A stretch of 47,244 bases of DNA from contig DYPH01000032.1 of NCBI GenBank assembly GCA_020720045.1, positions 1 to 47,244 on the forward strand, written 5' to 3'. A program made the translations under genes and the position numbers. The notes under the pieces are model-generated. The model worked only from the letters and a program-made list of their open reading frames with translations. It had not been told where the DNA came from and did no database searches. This stretch comes from Sorangium cellulosum. GTDB lineage: Bacteria > Myxococcota_A > Polyangia > Polyangiales > Polyangiaceae. Positions 23,727 to 33,577 of this stretch are shown here, piece after piece; position 1 is the stretch's first letter; every line of letters begins with the position of its first letter.

Positions 23727-24576
23727 GCACCTATTTGAAGCGCACAACACGTGCTGGATATTTGTCGCACTGTCGAACGAGCCTCGCCATCTCGACGACA
23801 TCACGTATTGCGTAAAAATCCTGTTGGGTCGTAGCGTATCGCCTGCCTCGATTTTCATTTTCTCTGATTTTCCGCAGGATGCAGAGTCGGAGACAGTGGA
23901 CGGCGACGTTCGTCCGAAGGTCCGTCATCCGTCGAGCCTCAAAGAGACGTTGGATTTAACGAGCTTTGAATACGCCTTTGTTGTTTGCGGCGGTCACGGA
24001 ACGATACGCGGTCTTCAAGGCGATGAAGAGGCAGAAACGTTCATTTCTCCCCATGCACTTCGCAAGGCGGTCGCAAGTATACGCGGCTTGAAGGTCGCTG
24101 CGCTGTGCTTCTGCCAATGCTATGCAGGCGTTTTCAACCACTTGGATTCCCACGAAGCAGCGCGCGCGGAGGGGGCGCCGATGCTCGTGTCTTTCGGCGC
24201 AACGATTTTCTATCCGTCGCTAAGCGCTCGTGCGGGAGGTCTTGGCTGGTCCGCGAATCTCTTTCAGGAAAATTTCTTCAAATGGATCGCGAATCCCGTC
24301 GACATCGATGGTGACGGTATCGCAAACCTGATCGATGGCTACAAATACGCGGGCGCTGACACGATCAAGGAACTCCAATGGGTATGGGCAGACGTGTTTG
24401 CGGAGTTGCCGAGCCATGTGGCCGCATTGGAAGCCGCGAAAATCAGCGGCGGTGACGAGGCAGAGTTGACGGCGCTTCAGGCAACCATCGATGAAGCGCA
24501 TTCCGTGCTCTACAATATTCAAGAGCCATGGCTCTCGAATCCACCGCTCGCGGCAGCCATCGCTATTTCCTTGTAG
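23716..24576 (+). CDS. Caspase-like cysteine protease (286 aa)
   Basis: The protein shows the clan CD layout. A strand ends in FVVCGGHG with candidate catalytic His94, and a second strand ends in ALCFCQCYAG with candidate catalytic Cys135. A strand-helix start (TCWIFVALSNEP) and the spacing between the two residues fit caspase and metacaspase-like folds. No membrane or sensor domain is attached. Bacterial caspase-like proteins often act in abortive infection by cutting host or partner proteins. The start is GTG at 23716; no better start exists in frame. It sits on the opposite strand inside the hsd locus, directly after the 85-aa gene. Confidence 0.75.
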   Translation: MAVEHLFEAHNTCWIFVALSNEPRHLDDITYCVKILLGRSVSPASIFIFSDFPQDAESETVDGDVRPKVRHPSSLKETLDLTSFEYAFVVCGGHGTIRGLQGDEEAETFISPHALRKAVASIRGLKVAALCFCQCYAGVFNHLDSHEAARAEGAPMLVSFGATIFYPSLSARAGGLGWSANLFQENFFKWIANPVDIDGDGIANLIDGYKYAGADTIKELQWVWADVFAELPSHVAALEAAKISGGDEAELTALQATIDEAHSVLYNIQEPWLSNPPLAAAIAISL

Positions 24577-24706
24577 AGCCGATCGACTGCGAACCGGTCG
24601 ATGATTGGGTAAACGTGCGGAAGGCACAATCGCGCCAGAATGTTGGGGCAGCTTGACGTGCCAGGCCGCCCGCGAACCGGACAAGAAGGCCAGGGCCGAG
24701 GCGAAA
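24577..24706. other. Short gap between convergent cargo genes
   Basis: No gene or clear hairpin was seen between the caspase-like gene and the leftward 62-aa gene. Confidence 0.4.
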
Positions 24707-24895
24707 CTAACCGTCGCCGCCGTAGTGCTTCGTCAAGCGGCCGTCGGGCGTGTAGATGCCGACGCTCACAGCGATCTTGCGACGGGCATCGGGCGACATC
24801 TTGAACATCGCCGCGAGCGCGCGTCGTCGGTGACGGGTTTCTTCGTCAAGGCCGGGCGCTTCGGGGTCGAGGGGCGGCTTCATGGAAAGATCCAT
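24707..24895 (-). CDS. Small conserved-looking protein after the DUF4917-like gene (62 aa)
   Basis: The protein has a short helical region (HRRRALAAMFKMSPDARRKI) followed by AVSVGIYTPDGRLTKHYGGDG. The ending resembles small bacterial proteins of unknown function that close with a KxYGG-type motif; this is pattern recognition only. The ATG at 24895 overlaps the end of the DUF4917-like gene by 16 bp; a second ATG 12 bases later is an alternative start. If real, it is the third gene of the hsdR / DUF4917-like leftward unit. A regulator or antitoxin role is possible but unproven. Confidence 0.5.
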   Translation of the reverse strand: MDLSMKPPLDPEAPGLDEETRHRRRALAAMFKMSPDARRKIAVSVGIYTPDGRLTKHYGGDG

Positions 24896-25896
24896 ACCCC
24901 GGGATCGTCGTGGTGAAAGAAGCGGAGCGTGGCGTTCGGAAGCTTCTTACGGACGCGTGAAGATACGTCGTGAGCGAACGATTGCTGTTCGCTGTCAGGT
25001 TGGCCGCTAAAGACGGAGACCGCCAGCGTGCTCGGAGGGTTGGTGGCCATCGCGTCGAGGACGTGCGTGTCATTCTCGGCAAATGAGAATCCGTACGCAA
25101 CGACGTTGGAACCAAGCTTGGTCAGGACCTGGTTGTACACGGTGTTCAAATAAAGACTCTGGCGAATCGTCGCGAGTTTTTCCGTAGCGGTCCCTTCACT
25201 TACGAAGAGAGGGTCACGGCCATTCGCCCAAGCCCCGTCGATGACCTTGCGAAGGTTTTCGGAGGAAGTCTTTGCTAATTTTTGTTCGGGTGTTCTCACT
25301 ATCGCGAGACTCCCGTGCGGATAGAAATAGAGCTTCTGCTCAGCATCGTTGTAAGATGACGGCCATGAAGGGGATCGCGGATCGAAGTTTCCGTGACTGA
25401 ATCCGTCCTTAAATATCTTCGAACTGTCTATCAGTACCCAATACAGCGTGAGATCATAGTTGAATGTTATAATCTTTCGAAACTTCTTCACGAATGCACG
25501 GATGTTATCTTTACTGGTGTTCCATTCGGAGCTTTTCTTTATCAGTTCAATAGGTTCGATGTGCTTCTTGTTTACCGCTTCAATCAACGCGTTACGAACG
25601 GCAGCCGAGGCCGTATCGATGGAACTTTCAGAGATACCGAAGTGCAGAGCGAGCTTCTTAATGTCCGACAAGACACGAAGAACATGTTCGAAGTTGGTTG
25701 TGTCGAGACCTTGAAAGATCGGCGTAATTGCGTTCCTGTGGCTCCCTTTTGTGGAAGCATACTCGTATAGAGATTTATACGAGAAGGCGCTATCCAGGGC
25801 CATACTTGCGCCGTTTCCTAGAATCAGCGAGTTCCACGGATTGTTACCCAATGACTTTTCGATATCCCCAAGAGTCTCGATACTAATATCGTTCAT
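24880..25896 (-). CDS. DUF4917-like protein, SIR2-like fold (338 aa)
   Basis: The N-terminal SLILGNGASMALD resembles the nucleotide-binding loop of SIR2-like proteins. IITFNYDLTLYWVL, a YFYPHGSLAI segment, LFVSEGTATEKLATIRQSLYL and VVAYGFSFAENDTHVLDAM follow in the order seen in DUF4917 proteins. SIR2-like domains in defence systems commonly destroy NAD+ to stop phage growth. Whether this member keeps that activity is inferred. The gene is clearly richer in A+T than its neighbours and uses many Asn, Lys and Ile codons, a sign of recent transfer. It starts 36 bases after hsdR ends, so co-transcription is possible. Confidence 0.75.
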   Translation of the reverse strand: MNDISIETLGDIEKSLGNNPWNSLILGNGASMALDSAFSYKSLYEYASTKGSHRNAITPIFQGLDTTNFEHVLRVLSDIKKLALHFGISESSIDTASAAVRNALIEAVNKKHIEPIELIKKSSEWNTSKDNIRAFVKKFRKIITFNYDLTLYWVLIDSSKIFKDGFSHGNFDPRSPSWPSSYNDAEQKLYFYPHGSLAIVRTPEQKLAKTSSENLRKVIDGAWANGRDPLFVSEGTATEKLATIRQSLYLNTVYNQVLTKLGSNVVAYGFSFAENDTHVLDAMATNPPSTLAVSVFSGQPDSEQQSFAHDVSSRVRKKLPNATLRFFHHDDPGVWIFP

Positions 25897-25931
25897 AGTT
25901 ACCCCTATTCATTCCCGAACTGTCTGCGAAC

Positions 25932-28900
25932 TCACCCCACATCACTCCAAACACTGTCGGTGAGTTCTCCGAGGATGTCTCCGAGCTTCCCTTCGAAGAT
26001 CTTGTCGATCTTCGGGAACCCTCCGCTCTCGCGGAACTGGCCTCGGTTCAGCGCTTCTCGATCGACGATCGTCTCGATCTTCATCTGCTTCGCGATGCGA
26101 TCGAGCCATTGAAGCTGGGGACCGGTCAGCTTGTTCGCCTTCTTGAAGCGCGCCACCGCGCGGTCGACGCGCTCCGCGTAGGGGACGAGCGGCGAACCGA
26201 GGGCGAGTTGGCGGATGTAGCCGATGACCGTCGCGGCGATGTCCTCGTTCTTGAGGTCTTTCCAGGCCGCACGGAGGGTCGCTTCGTTGTAGCCGGCGTC
26301 GTCGAGGGCGAGCTTCAACGCCTTTAGGTCGTCACGCGTGAGGTCCCTGGGGCGCGTCGTCACGGCGATGAGCGCCGGGAGCCGGTTGAGGTTTCCGGTG
26401 ACGTAGGCGCGGAAGCTGTCGAGGTAGTCGTCGGGGCGCTTGTGGGCGCCGTAATCGTGGGCGATCTCGTGGATTTCGTCGGCGTGCGTCGCGATCAGCG
26501 TCTTGCGCGTCCCCGCCGTGTACCGGTCGAGGAGCGAGGGGAGCTGCGGGTGCGCCGTCAGGAATTCGGCCGCTTTGTCGACAGTCCCCGCGCGGAGCTG
26601 AGCGATGAGGCCGGGAAAGTCGGTCCCCGCGGCGGCGGTGAGGGACGCGACGTCCTTCAAGGTGCGCTTCTTCCCTTGGAGCTTCGCGAGGAACTCCTCC
26701 AAGGAAATTTCCCGGTCGCTGGCGACGGCGTCGCTGCCGATCTCCGCCGCGAGCTGAGCGAAGGTGACGCTCGGGTTCACGACGACCGGCTTCATGTCGG
26801 TGACGTCTTGCAGCGCTGCGTACAAGTCGACGGCGTCGAAGATACGAAAGCGCTCTTTGCCGATTTCCGCACAGAGCCGTGTCGCTCGCCCGAGCATTTG
26901 TTCGTAGAGGATTCGGCTTCGAACACGCCGGAGGAAGACAAGGTTTACGAGGCGCGGGACGTCGATCCCCGTCGTCATCAAATCGACGGTCACCGCCACG
27001 CTCGGGTACTTCTCGTTCTTGAAATAGCGGATCTTCTGGCTCGGCTTGTCGGCACTGCCGGTGATTTTCTGGACGGCATCGTGGTCGACCTCGCCGTAGA
27101 CCTCGGCAAAAATCTCAGTGAGCAGGCGCACGACGAGGTCGGCGTGCTCGTCGGTCGCGCAGAAGATGAGCGTCTTCTCGTCGCCGGCGGGGTCGATCTC
27201 GCGGGCGACCGCCCCGAGGACGGCGCGATTGAAGTTCTCCGTGATCACCTTCCGGTTGAACGACTCCACTTCGAAGGATTGCTCGTCGGCGAGGAGCTCT
27301 TTCTGAATGGTGTTCTTCGTTCGGTCGAGGACGAGCGCCTCGGTGTTCGCTTCGAAGTGGATGCCGTCATGAGCGAGCTTCGTCACGATGCGGATCGGCG
27401 GTTCGTGGTCGATCAGGTAGCCGTCGATGACCGCCTCCCGGTACCCGTAGGTGAACACCGGGGCGCCGAAGATCTCCTGCGTGTGGAGCGCGGGCGTCGC
27501 CGTGAGCCCGATCTTGACCGCGTCGAAATGGTCGAGGACGCGCCGGTACTTCGAGATGTAGTCGGCCTCGTCGCGGAAGAGCAGCTCCCGCTCGGAGAGG
27601 TCGCGATGGAGGACGTAGCCGCGGTGGCACTCGTCGACGACGATGCAGTCGTACTGATCAACCGCCGTCGGGCGGCGACCCGACGCAAGATCGGATGGCG
27701 CGTCGTCCCCGCCGAGGATCCGGAGGACCATCGCCTGGATCGTCGCGATGTGGAAGCGGGTCTCCGGCTCGGGGGACGCATCGACGAGGGTACGGACGTC
27801 AAAAATATCGGGGAGAGTCTGGAGGTTATCGAGGCGCGTCACGGAGAGCGCGTCGCGGACCTGCTCCCCCAAAGAGGTACGGTCGACGAGGAAGAGCACC
27901 CGGCGAAACCGCTTCGTCTTGATGAGCCGGTAGCAGAGGCCGATGCAGGTCCGCGTCTTGCCGGTACCGGTCGCCATGGCGAGCAAGAGCGCCCGCTGCC
28001 CCGCTTCGAGGGCCGCTTCGACGGCGCGGATCGCCGCGCGCTGGTAGTCGCGATCGATGTACGGCATCGGCTCCACACGGAGCTGCGCGTCGGCGCGATC
28101 GACGTCCTGGGCGAGCAGCCCCTTGAGCCCCTCCGGCGAGTACCAGCCGTCGAGCGCGCGCGGAGCGTTCTGGCGGCGGCGCGCATCGAGGAACCAAATG
28201 CCGCTCTTTTCGACGAGTTGGCGGAGGAACGGCCGGCCGTTGGTCGCGAACAAAAACGGAACTCGATAGCCCTCACGTTTCGCCTCGGCCGTCCCCTCGG
28301 CGTGACGTTCCGCGCCATCGAAGGTGAAGGCGAGCGAGTACCGCTTCGCCTGCTCCAGGACGGCGGGCACATCGCGCGCTTCACGCTTCGCTTCCACGAG
28401 CGCCACGCAGGTCGTCCCGAGGAAGAGCGCGTAGTCGACGGGGCCCTTTTCGGTCGGCCACTCGGCGATCGCTCGGTTCTTCCCGCGCTCCGGTCGCGCG
28501 CCGCGGCTGTGGCGCAGCATCGCCGTGTCGACCTCCCACCCGGCCTCTTCGAGCTGGCGATCGATGATCTTTCGCGTCGCCGCCTCGTCCAAATGAATCG
28601 CCTCGCTCGCCTGCCCGGCGGCGGCGATCGTCTGCGCAACTTGCCGGGGCGGCGCCGCCTCCGCAGCCGCCTGGAGGGCCGCGAGTTCGGCGAGCAGCTT
28701 CTGGTTCTGGGCAGCCAGCGCCGCCGTCTCCCCGCTGGCGAGTTCTTCCCAGATCTTCGCGTCTTGGCGCGCCTTCTCGGCCCGCTCCTCGGCCGTCAGC
28801 TTCGCGCTCGCCGCCGCTTCGGCGGCACGGGTCGCGGCGAGGATCGCTGCCTGCGCGTCGTCGAGCTCCTTTTGGCGGGCGGCAACGTCGGCGCGGAGGC

Positions 28901-29375
28901 GATCCATTTCCTCCTGGAGCGGGCCTTCTGCCTTGGCGGGCGGCGCCGGGGGGACGAAGGGCCCCGGATCGAATTTCCGGTCGTTGCCGAAGCTCCGCTG
29001 AAACCAAATCGCGAGCTCGCGCGCCATCCGGAGCTGGTGGAGCGCCTCAGGATGGTCGCCGATCCCTTCATGGACGGCCCGGTTGCCGACGCGCCGAAGG
29101 TCGTGGAAGAGCGTCCGCTGCGTCGCGGCGATCGCCCCTCGCTCATGGAGGCGATCGATGAGCGCCTGCTGGCTCTCGCCAGCCACGAAGAGGCCCACCT
29201 TCGCCGCCGCGCGCTGGGCGAGGACCTCGCCAAACTGGCGCAGCTTGAAGAGCGTCACCGGCGGATCGGCAGCGAAATGCTCCTCGGCCTGGCTTCCAAG
29301 CGCGGCGAGCCGCGCGTCATGATGCGCCAAATAGCCGAAGTTTGTCGGGACCGTCGAAGCCGATTGAACAACCAC
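25932..29375 (-). CDS. hsdR: Type I restriction enzyme HsdR (1147 aa)
   Basis: The N-terminal 150 residues resemble DUF4145, followed by a long coiled-coil region rich in Ala/Glu/Arg (about 150-260). The nuclease part contains DYALFLGTTCVALVEAKRE, matching a PD-(D/E)xK site. The motor has Walker A ATGTGKT near residue 470, DECH near 580 and GLTATP. Later helicase motifs follow (TGIDVPRLVNLVF, QMLGRATRLC). This order is that of EcoEI-type HsdR subunits. It cleaves DNA lacking the methylation set by HsdM/HsdS after ATP-driven translocation. It is separated from hsdM by 2.5 kb of other genes. Confidence 0.92.
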   Translation of the reverse strand: MVVQSASTVPTNFGYLAHHDARLAALGSQAEEHFAADPPVTLFKLRQFGEVLAQRAAAKVGLFVAGESQQALIDRLHERGAIAATQRTLFHDLRRVGNRAVHEGIGDHPEALHQLRMARELAIWFQRSFGNDRKFDPGPFVPPAPPAKAEGPLQEEMDRLRADVAARQKELDDAQAAILAATRAAEAAASAKLTAEERAEKARQDAKIWEELASGETAALAAQNQKLLAELAALQAAAEAAPPRQVAQTIAAAGQASEAIHLDEAATRKIIDRQLEEAGWEVDTAMLRHSRGARPERGKNRAIAEWPTEKGPVDYALFLGTTCVALVEAKREARDVPAVLEQAKRYSLAFTFDGAERHAEGTAEAKREGYRVPFLFATNGRPFLRQLVEKSGIWFLDARRRQNAPRALDGWYSPEGLKGLLAQDVDRADAQLRVEPMPYIDRDYQRAAIRAVEAALEAGQRALLLAMATGTGKTRTCIGLCYRLIKTKRFRRVLFLVDRTSLGEQVRDALSVTRLDNLQTLPDIFDVRTLVDASPEPETRFHIATIQAMVLRILGGDDAPSDLASGRRPTAVDQYDCIVVDECHRGYVLHRDLSERELLFRDEADYISKYRRVLDHFDAVKIGLTATPALHTQEIFGAPVFTYGYREAVIDGYLIDHEPPIRIVTKLAHDGIHFEANTEALVLDRTKNTIQKELLADEQSFEVESFNRKVITENFNRAVLGAVAREIDPAGDEKTLIFCATDEHADLVVRLLTEIFAEVYGEVDHDAVQKITGSADKPSQKIRYFKNEKYPSVAVTVDLMTTGIDVPRLVNLVFLRRVRSRILYEQMLGRATRLCAEIGKERFRIFDAVDLYAALQDVTDMKPVVVNPSVTFAQLAAEIGSDAVASDREISLEEFLAKLQGKKRTLKDVASLTAAAGTDFPGLIAQLRAGTVDKAAEFLTAHPQLPSLLDRYTAGTRKTLIATHADEIHEIAHDYGAHKRPDDYLDSFRAYVTGNLNRLPALIAVTTRPRDLTRDDLKALKLALDDAGYNEATLRAAWKDLKNEDIAATVIGYIRQLALGSPLVPYAERVDRAVARFKKANKLTGPQLQWLDRIAKQMKIETIVDREALNRGQFRESGGFPKIDKIFEGKLGDILGELTDSVWSDVG

Positions 29376-29391
29376 AGGCAGGCTCCAGCGC

Positions 29392-29448
29392 GGGCCACTC
29401 CTCGGCGACCGTCAGCGAAATTGCTGGCAGCGGCGTCGTAGGTAAGCC
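29392..29448. repeat. Degenerate family A palindrome
   Basis: GGCGACCGTCAGCGAAATTG, then GCTGGCAGCGGCGTCG, matches the middle of family A, but the GGGCCC ends are lost or changed. It lies just upstream of the hsdR start. Confidence 0.6.
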
Positions 29449-29453
29449 CAGTT

Positions 29454-29526
29454 GTTCTCCGATCCGGCGCTTCGCCGGGCGAAGACAAAGGTGTGGTCTC
29501 GTCCCGGCAACGCCGGATCCGAGAAC
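29454..29526. repeat. Inverted pair of family B palindromes
   Basis: The first element (29454-29489, GATCCGGCG...CGCCGGGC core) is followed by a second in opposite orientation (29494-29526, CCCGGCAACGCCGGATCC core), with four bases between. Such inverted pairs are the usual arrangement of bacterial REP sequences. Confidence 0.8.
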
Positions 29527-29770
29527 TTCAGCGGGGCGCGGATGAGCCCCAACCGCTGAATCTACCTGTCCTTCTGCCGACCGGAAACGGGAACTGTCGC
29601 CAAGGCGCGCCAACCGTCGATTGCGTCACCGTCGAAGCTGCGACCAACGCTTTAGGAAAGCGCTGCTCGATCCGCGGAGCGACGCAACGAACGCCGCGCC
29701 GTCGTCGCCGGAACAATGGCAGGGGCCCCGGCCGCTCCACCATCGAAACGTGCTCCCGCCCAGGGGGTCC
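29527..29770. other. Non-coding spacer and left flank of array 2
   Basis: No gene recognised. The last 25 bases (GTGCTCCCGCCCAGGG) match the left flank of array 1, showing a shared boundary. Confidence 0.5.
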
Positions 29771-30106
29771 GAGACACTTCAACCGCACAAGACCCCTGCC
29801 GCCCAGGGGTCCGAGACACTTCAACCGCACGGAACCCCTGTCGCTCAGCGGTCCGAGACACTTCAACCGCACGGAACCCCTGTCGCTCAGCGGTCCGAGA
29901 CACTTCAACCGCACGGAACCCCTGCCGGTCAGCGGTCCGAGACACTTCAACCGCACGGAACCCCTGTCGGGCAGCGGTTTGAGACACTTCAACCGCACGG
30001 AACCCCTGCCGGGCAGGGGTTTGAGACAGTTCAACCGCACGGAACCCCTGTCGGTCAGGGGTTTGAGACAGTTCAACCGCAGGAAACCCCTGCCGGTCAG
30101 GGGTCG
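29771..30106. repeat. 42-bp tandem array, eight units (array 2)
   Basis: Units begin at 29771, 29813, 29855, 29897, 29939, 29981, 30023 and 30065. Each has the same constant part and hairpin as array 1. The last two units carry GAGACAGTTC instead of GAGACACTTC; in array 1 only the last unit does. The right flank TCGGCTACGTAAAAACACTC is shared with array 1. The array lies between hsdR and the RND operon, so the two arrays bracket the restriction locus. Confidence 0.9.
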
Positions 30107-30242
30107 GCTACGTAAAAACACTCGGAATCCGCATCAGAGGCCCCGCGACTTGCTCCCGTCCCGGTTCACCGGTCGCGAAGGTCCACGCAGGCCCCTGTCG
30201 GTCGACGGACGGGCCCCTCTCCAAGTGGGCCCCTGTCACATT
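30107..30242. other. Non-coding spacer with partial family A ends
   Basis: No gene. Fragments of family A ends are present (GACGGACGGGCCC at about 30203, and GGGCCCC shortly after), suggesting repeated insertion or deletion of that element. Confidence 0.55.
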
Positions 30243-30320
30243 GGGCCCGCCGTCTCTCGCGACGCCGCTGCCAGCAAATTCGCTGGCGTTCGCGAACGGA
30301 CGGGCCCGTCCGTTCGCGAC
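30243..30320. repeat. Family A palindrome plus half copy
   Basis: A complete 65-bp unit (30243-30307) shares its right GGGCCC with the start of a second, truncated unit (30302-30320). Together they give a perfect palindrome around 30293-30320 (CGAACGGACGGGCCCGTCCG at its centre). The truncated unit ends at the stop codon of the RND gene. Confidence 0.85.
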
Positions 30321-33300
30321 TAGCCGCCGGATGCAGCGAGCGCTTCCGCCGCCGGGGGGATCGACGGCTCTGCAGCCCCTTTCCGCGCCTCGCGGCGCTT
30401 CATCAGGAAGTAGACGACCGGCACGGTCATTCGGGAAAGCAAGAGCGACGCGATCTCCCCCGCCATCAACGAGATCGCCAGCCCTTGGAAGATCGGATCG
30501 AAGAGGATGACGATTGCCCCGACGACGACGGCCGCCGCGGTAAGGACCATGGGACGAAAACGGACGGCCCCCGCGTCGACGACCGCCTCCTCAAGGGGGG
30601 CGCCTTCGGAAAGGCGTTGCTCGATGAAGTCGACGAGGATGATGGAGTTGCGGACGACGATGCCGGCCCCCGCGATAAACCCGATCATCGATGTCGCGGT
30701 AAAGAAGGCGCCTAGCGCACCATGCGCCGGGAGGATCCCAATCAGAGAAAATGGGATCGCACTCATGATCACGAGCGGAGTCTTAAAGGATTGAAACCAA
30801 GCCACGTTGAGGACGTAGATAAGAATCAATACCGCGGCAAAGGCGCCGCCTAGATCGCGGAAGACCTCGTACGTGATGTGCCACTCGCCGTCCCATTTCA
30901 TCTCGTAGCGATCGGTTCGGAATGGTTGGCTCGCGGTATGCTGTTCGAGGGCATACCCCTCCGGAAGCTTCATCCGTTCGAGTTCCGGAGCGAGCTTCAA
31001 GATCGCGTATACGGGGCTCTCGATCGCTCCGGCGACGTCCGCCGTGACGTAAACCACAGGCATCAAGTTCTTGTGGAAGATGCTCTTCTCCGCCGGAACG
31101 AGCTCGACATGGACGAGTTCCCCGACGCTCACCAAGTTTCCGTCCCGCCCCATCACGCGAATGCTCTGCAAACGCTCGAGATCGGAACGTGCGGCGCGGT
31201 CGAGGCGGAGGACAATCGGTACATCTTCCTTTTCTCGACGGTCGTGGAGGAGGCCCGCGCCGTGCCCGGCGCTGGCAAGTTGAATCGCCTGGACAACCTC
31301 CGTCTCGCTCACACCATTGAGCGCCGCCTTCTCTTCGTCGACGACGAAGCGATACTTCGGGCGGTCGTCCTCTACGTACCAGTCGACGTCGACGACGCCG
31401 TCAGTAGCCTCCATACGATCACGAACCTGCTGGGCAATTTCGACCGTCCGCTCGTAGTTCGGCCCGTAAATCTCGGCGACCATCGTCTCAAGAACGGGGG
31501 GCCCCGGCGGGACCTCCGCCACCTTTACGCGCGCGCCATAGCGAAGCGCGATCGGGGCGATGAGGTCGCGGACGCGCTTGGCGATGGCGTGACTCTGCGC
31601 CTTTCGATCCCCTTTTTCGACGAGGTTTACCTGGATATCGGAGACGTTTGCCCCCTGGCGCAGGAAGTAGTGCCGCACGAGACCGTTGAAATTGTAAGGC
31701 CCGGCGGCCCCGACGTAGGTCTGGTAGGTCGTGACCTCGGGCTGCCTGCGAATGACGTCCGCCATCGCTTGTGTGACGCGATCGGTCTCTTCGAGAGGCG
31801 TCCCTTCCGGCATGTCAATGACGACCTGAAACTCGCTTTTGTTGTCGAAGGGGAGCATTTTGACGCGGACCCACTTGACGGCCACGAGCCCCATCGAACC
31901 GACCAGGAGCACCACAACTCCGGCGAGAAACGCGGTGCGTATGCGCGCAACACGGAGCAGTTTCCCCATTACCTTCCGGTAGAAGAGGGTCATCTTCCCC
32001 TCCGCTTCATCGCCGTGATCGGCATCCTTGAGCAACCGGATCGTCGCCCATGGCGTCACGACGAACGCGACGATGAGCGAGAAGATCATGGCCGCAGACG
32101 CCCCGACGGGAATGGGCCGCATGTATGGCCCCATCAATCCCCCGACGAGGGCCATCGGAAGGATGGCAGCGATGACGGTCATCGTCGCCAAGATGGTGGG
32201 ATTTCCGACTTCATCAACCGCCCTCACCGCGACCTCGGCGAGGTCTCGACCGCGGTTTTCCGGAAGGCGTGCATGCCTCGCGATGTTCTCCACGATGACG
32301 ATGGCGTCGTCGACGAGGATGCCGATCGAGAAGATCAGCGCGAAAAGGGTGATACGGTTGAGCGTGTAGCCGTAGAGAAAGAAGACGGTGAGCGTCAGCG
32401 CGAGCGTCGCGGGAATCGCGAGCATCACAATGCCGCTCTCACGCTTTCCGAGGGCCCACCAGATCAGGATGCCAACGCTAACGACGGCGATCCCCATATG
32501 CATCAGGAGTTCGTTGCTCTTCTCCGCGGCGGATTCGCCGTAGTCTCGAGTGATCGATGCCTCCACGTCCGCCGGAAGGAGCGTGCCTCGGAGCGAATCG
32601 ATCTTCTTGCGCACGTCCGCGACGATGGCGACGGCGTTCTGCCCCTTGTGCTTCGCCACGGAGATCGTCACCGCTGGGACGGAAGCAGACCCGAGCGCCC
32701 GGGCAGCCCCTTCGGCCTCGGGCCCTGCGCCAAAACGAACATAGGTGGAGGGCTCCTCAGGGCCGTCCAGGACGTTCGCGACGTCGCGCAGGAAGACGGG
32801 GCGACCGCTCGCGGCGCCGACGAGAACGTTCCCCACCTCGGTCGACGACGTCAGCACCGCCCCCGTTTCAAGGAGAAGTTCCCGATTTCCCGCAGATACC
32901 GTCCCCGCGGGTAGGCGGACGTTTGCCGCCTGGAGCGCCATCGCCACGCCGGACGGGGCGAGGTGATGGGCCGAGAGGCGCTCGGGGTCGAGCACAACCC
33001 GCACCTGGCGGCGCTCGCCGCCGGTGACGGAAACCTCGCTCACGCCGCTTACCTGCTTGACCTGCTCGGTCAGCTCGGCCGCGAGGCGCCGCAGTTCAAA
33101 GCCCGAGTACCGTTCGCTCCAAAGCGTCACGGCGAGCACCGGAACGTCATCGATCGACCGCGGCTTGATGAGCGGCGGCGAGGCACCTGGCGGAACGATG
33201 TCTGCGTGGGCAGCGAGCTTCTCCGTCAGGCGGACCATGCTGCGTTCTTCGTCTTCGCCAACGTGGAACCGCACGACCACCATCGCCTGCCCGGGGCTCG

Positions 33301-33577
33301 ACGTCGAATAGAGGTATTCGACACCGGGGATCTCCCATAGGAGGCGCTCCAGCGGCTTCGCAATCCGCTCCTCGATCTCTTTGGGTGAGGCCCCAGGCAT
33401 TGAGACGAACACGTCGCTCATCGGGACGATGATCTGCGGCTCTTCTTCACGGGGCAGCAGCCACACGGCGAACGCCCCGAGGAGGGCGGACGCCACCAGG
33501 AGCAGCGGCGTGAGCTTCGAGTGGATGAACGCCTTGGCGAGCTTCCCCGCGAGCCCTAACTCCTTTTGCGGGCTCAT
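30320..33577 (-). CDS. RND efflux transporter, inner-membrane pump (1085 aa)
   Basis: This is an AcrB/CzcA-family permease. It has an N-terminal membrane helix ([18 protein letters not shown]), two large periplasmic domains and two groups of membrane helices. The proton-relay aspartates lie in [14 protein letters not shown] near residue 420. The C-terminal part contains [15 protein letters not shown], a signature of this family. It exports drugs or metals across both membranes using the proton gradient; the substrate cannot be read from sequence. The start overlaps the adaptor gene by 4 bp (33574-33577). The outer-membrane partner is coded divergently at 34977. Confidence 0.92.
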   Translation of the reverse strand: MSPQKELGLAGKLAKAFIHSKLTPLLLVASALLGAFAVWLLPREEEPQIIVPMSDVFVSMPGASPKEIEERIAKPLERLLWEIPGVEYLYSTSSPGQAMVVVRFHVGEDEERSMVRLTEKLAAHADIVPPGASPPLIKPRSIDDVPVLAVTLWSERYSGFELRRLAAELTEQVKQVSGVSEVSVTGGERRQVRVVLDPERLSAHHLAPSGVAMALQAANVRLPAGTVSAGNRELLLETGAVLTSSTEVGNVLVGAASGRPVFLRDVANVLDGPEEPSTYVRFGAGPEAEGAARALGSASVPAVTISVAKHKGQNAVAIVADVRKKIDSLRGTLLPADVEASITRDYGESAAEKSNELLMHMGIAVVSVGILIWWALGKRESGIVMLAIPATLALTLTVFFLYGYTLNRITLFALIFSIGILVDDAIVIVENIARHARLPENRGRDLAEVAVRAVDEVGNPTILATMTVIAAILPMALVGGLMGPYMRPIPVGASAAMIFSLIVAFVVTPWATIRLLKDADHGDEAEGKMTLFYRKVMGKLLRVARIRTAFLAGVVVLLVGSMGLVAVKWVRVKMLPFDNKSEFQVVIDMPEGTPLEETDRVTQAMADVIRRQPEVTTYQTYVGAAGPYNFNGLVRHYFLRQGANVSDIQVNLVEKGDRKAQSHAIAKRVRDLIAPIALRYGARVKVAEVPPGPPVLETMVAEIYGPNYERTVEIAQQVRDRMEATDGVVDVDWYVEDDRPKYRFVVDEEKAALNGVSETEVVQAIQLASAGHGAGLLHDRREKEDVPIVLRLDRAARSDLERLQSIRVMGRDGNLVSVGELVHVELVPAEKSIFHKNLMPVVYVTADVAGAIESPVYAILKLAPELERMKLPEGYALEQHTASQPFRTDRYEMKWDGEWHITYEVFRDLGGAFAAVLILIYVLNVAWFQSFKTPLVIMSAIPFSLIGILPAHGALGAFFTATSMIGFIAGAGIVVRNSIILVDFIEQRLSEGAPLEEAVVDAGAVRFRPMVLTAAAVVVGAIVILFDPIFQGLAISLMAGEIASLLLSRMTVPVVYFLMKRREARKGAAEPSIPPAAEALAASGG

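Noticed and set aside
26442-29441. 999-residue open frame opposite hsdR
   Set aside because: It is the antisense shadow of a clear HsdR gene in GC-rich DNA and has no recognisable domain.
14641-30106. Diversity-generating retroelement with template and variable repeats
   Set aside because: No reverse transcriptase gene is present and the arrays show no adenine-specific changes.
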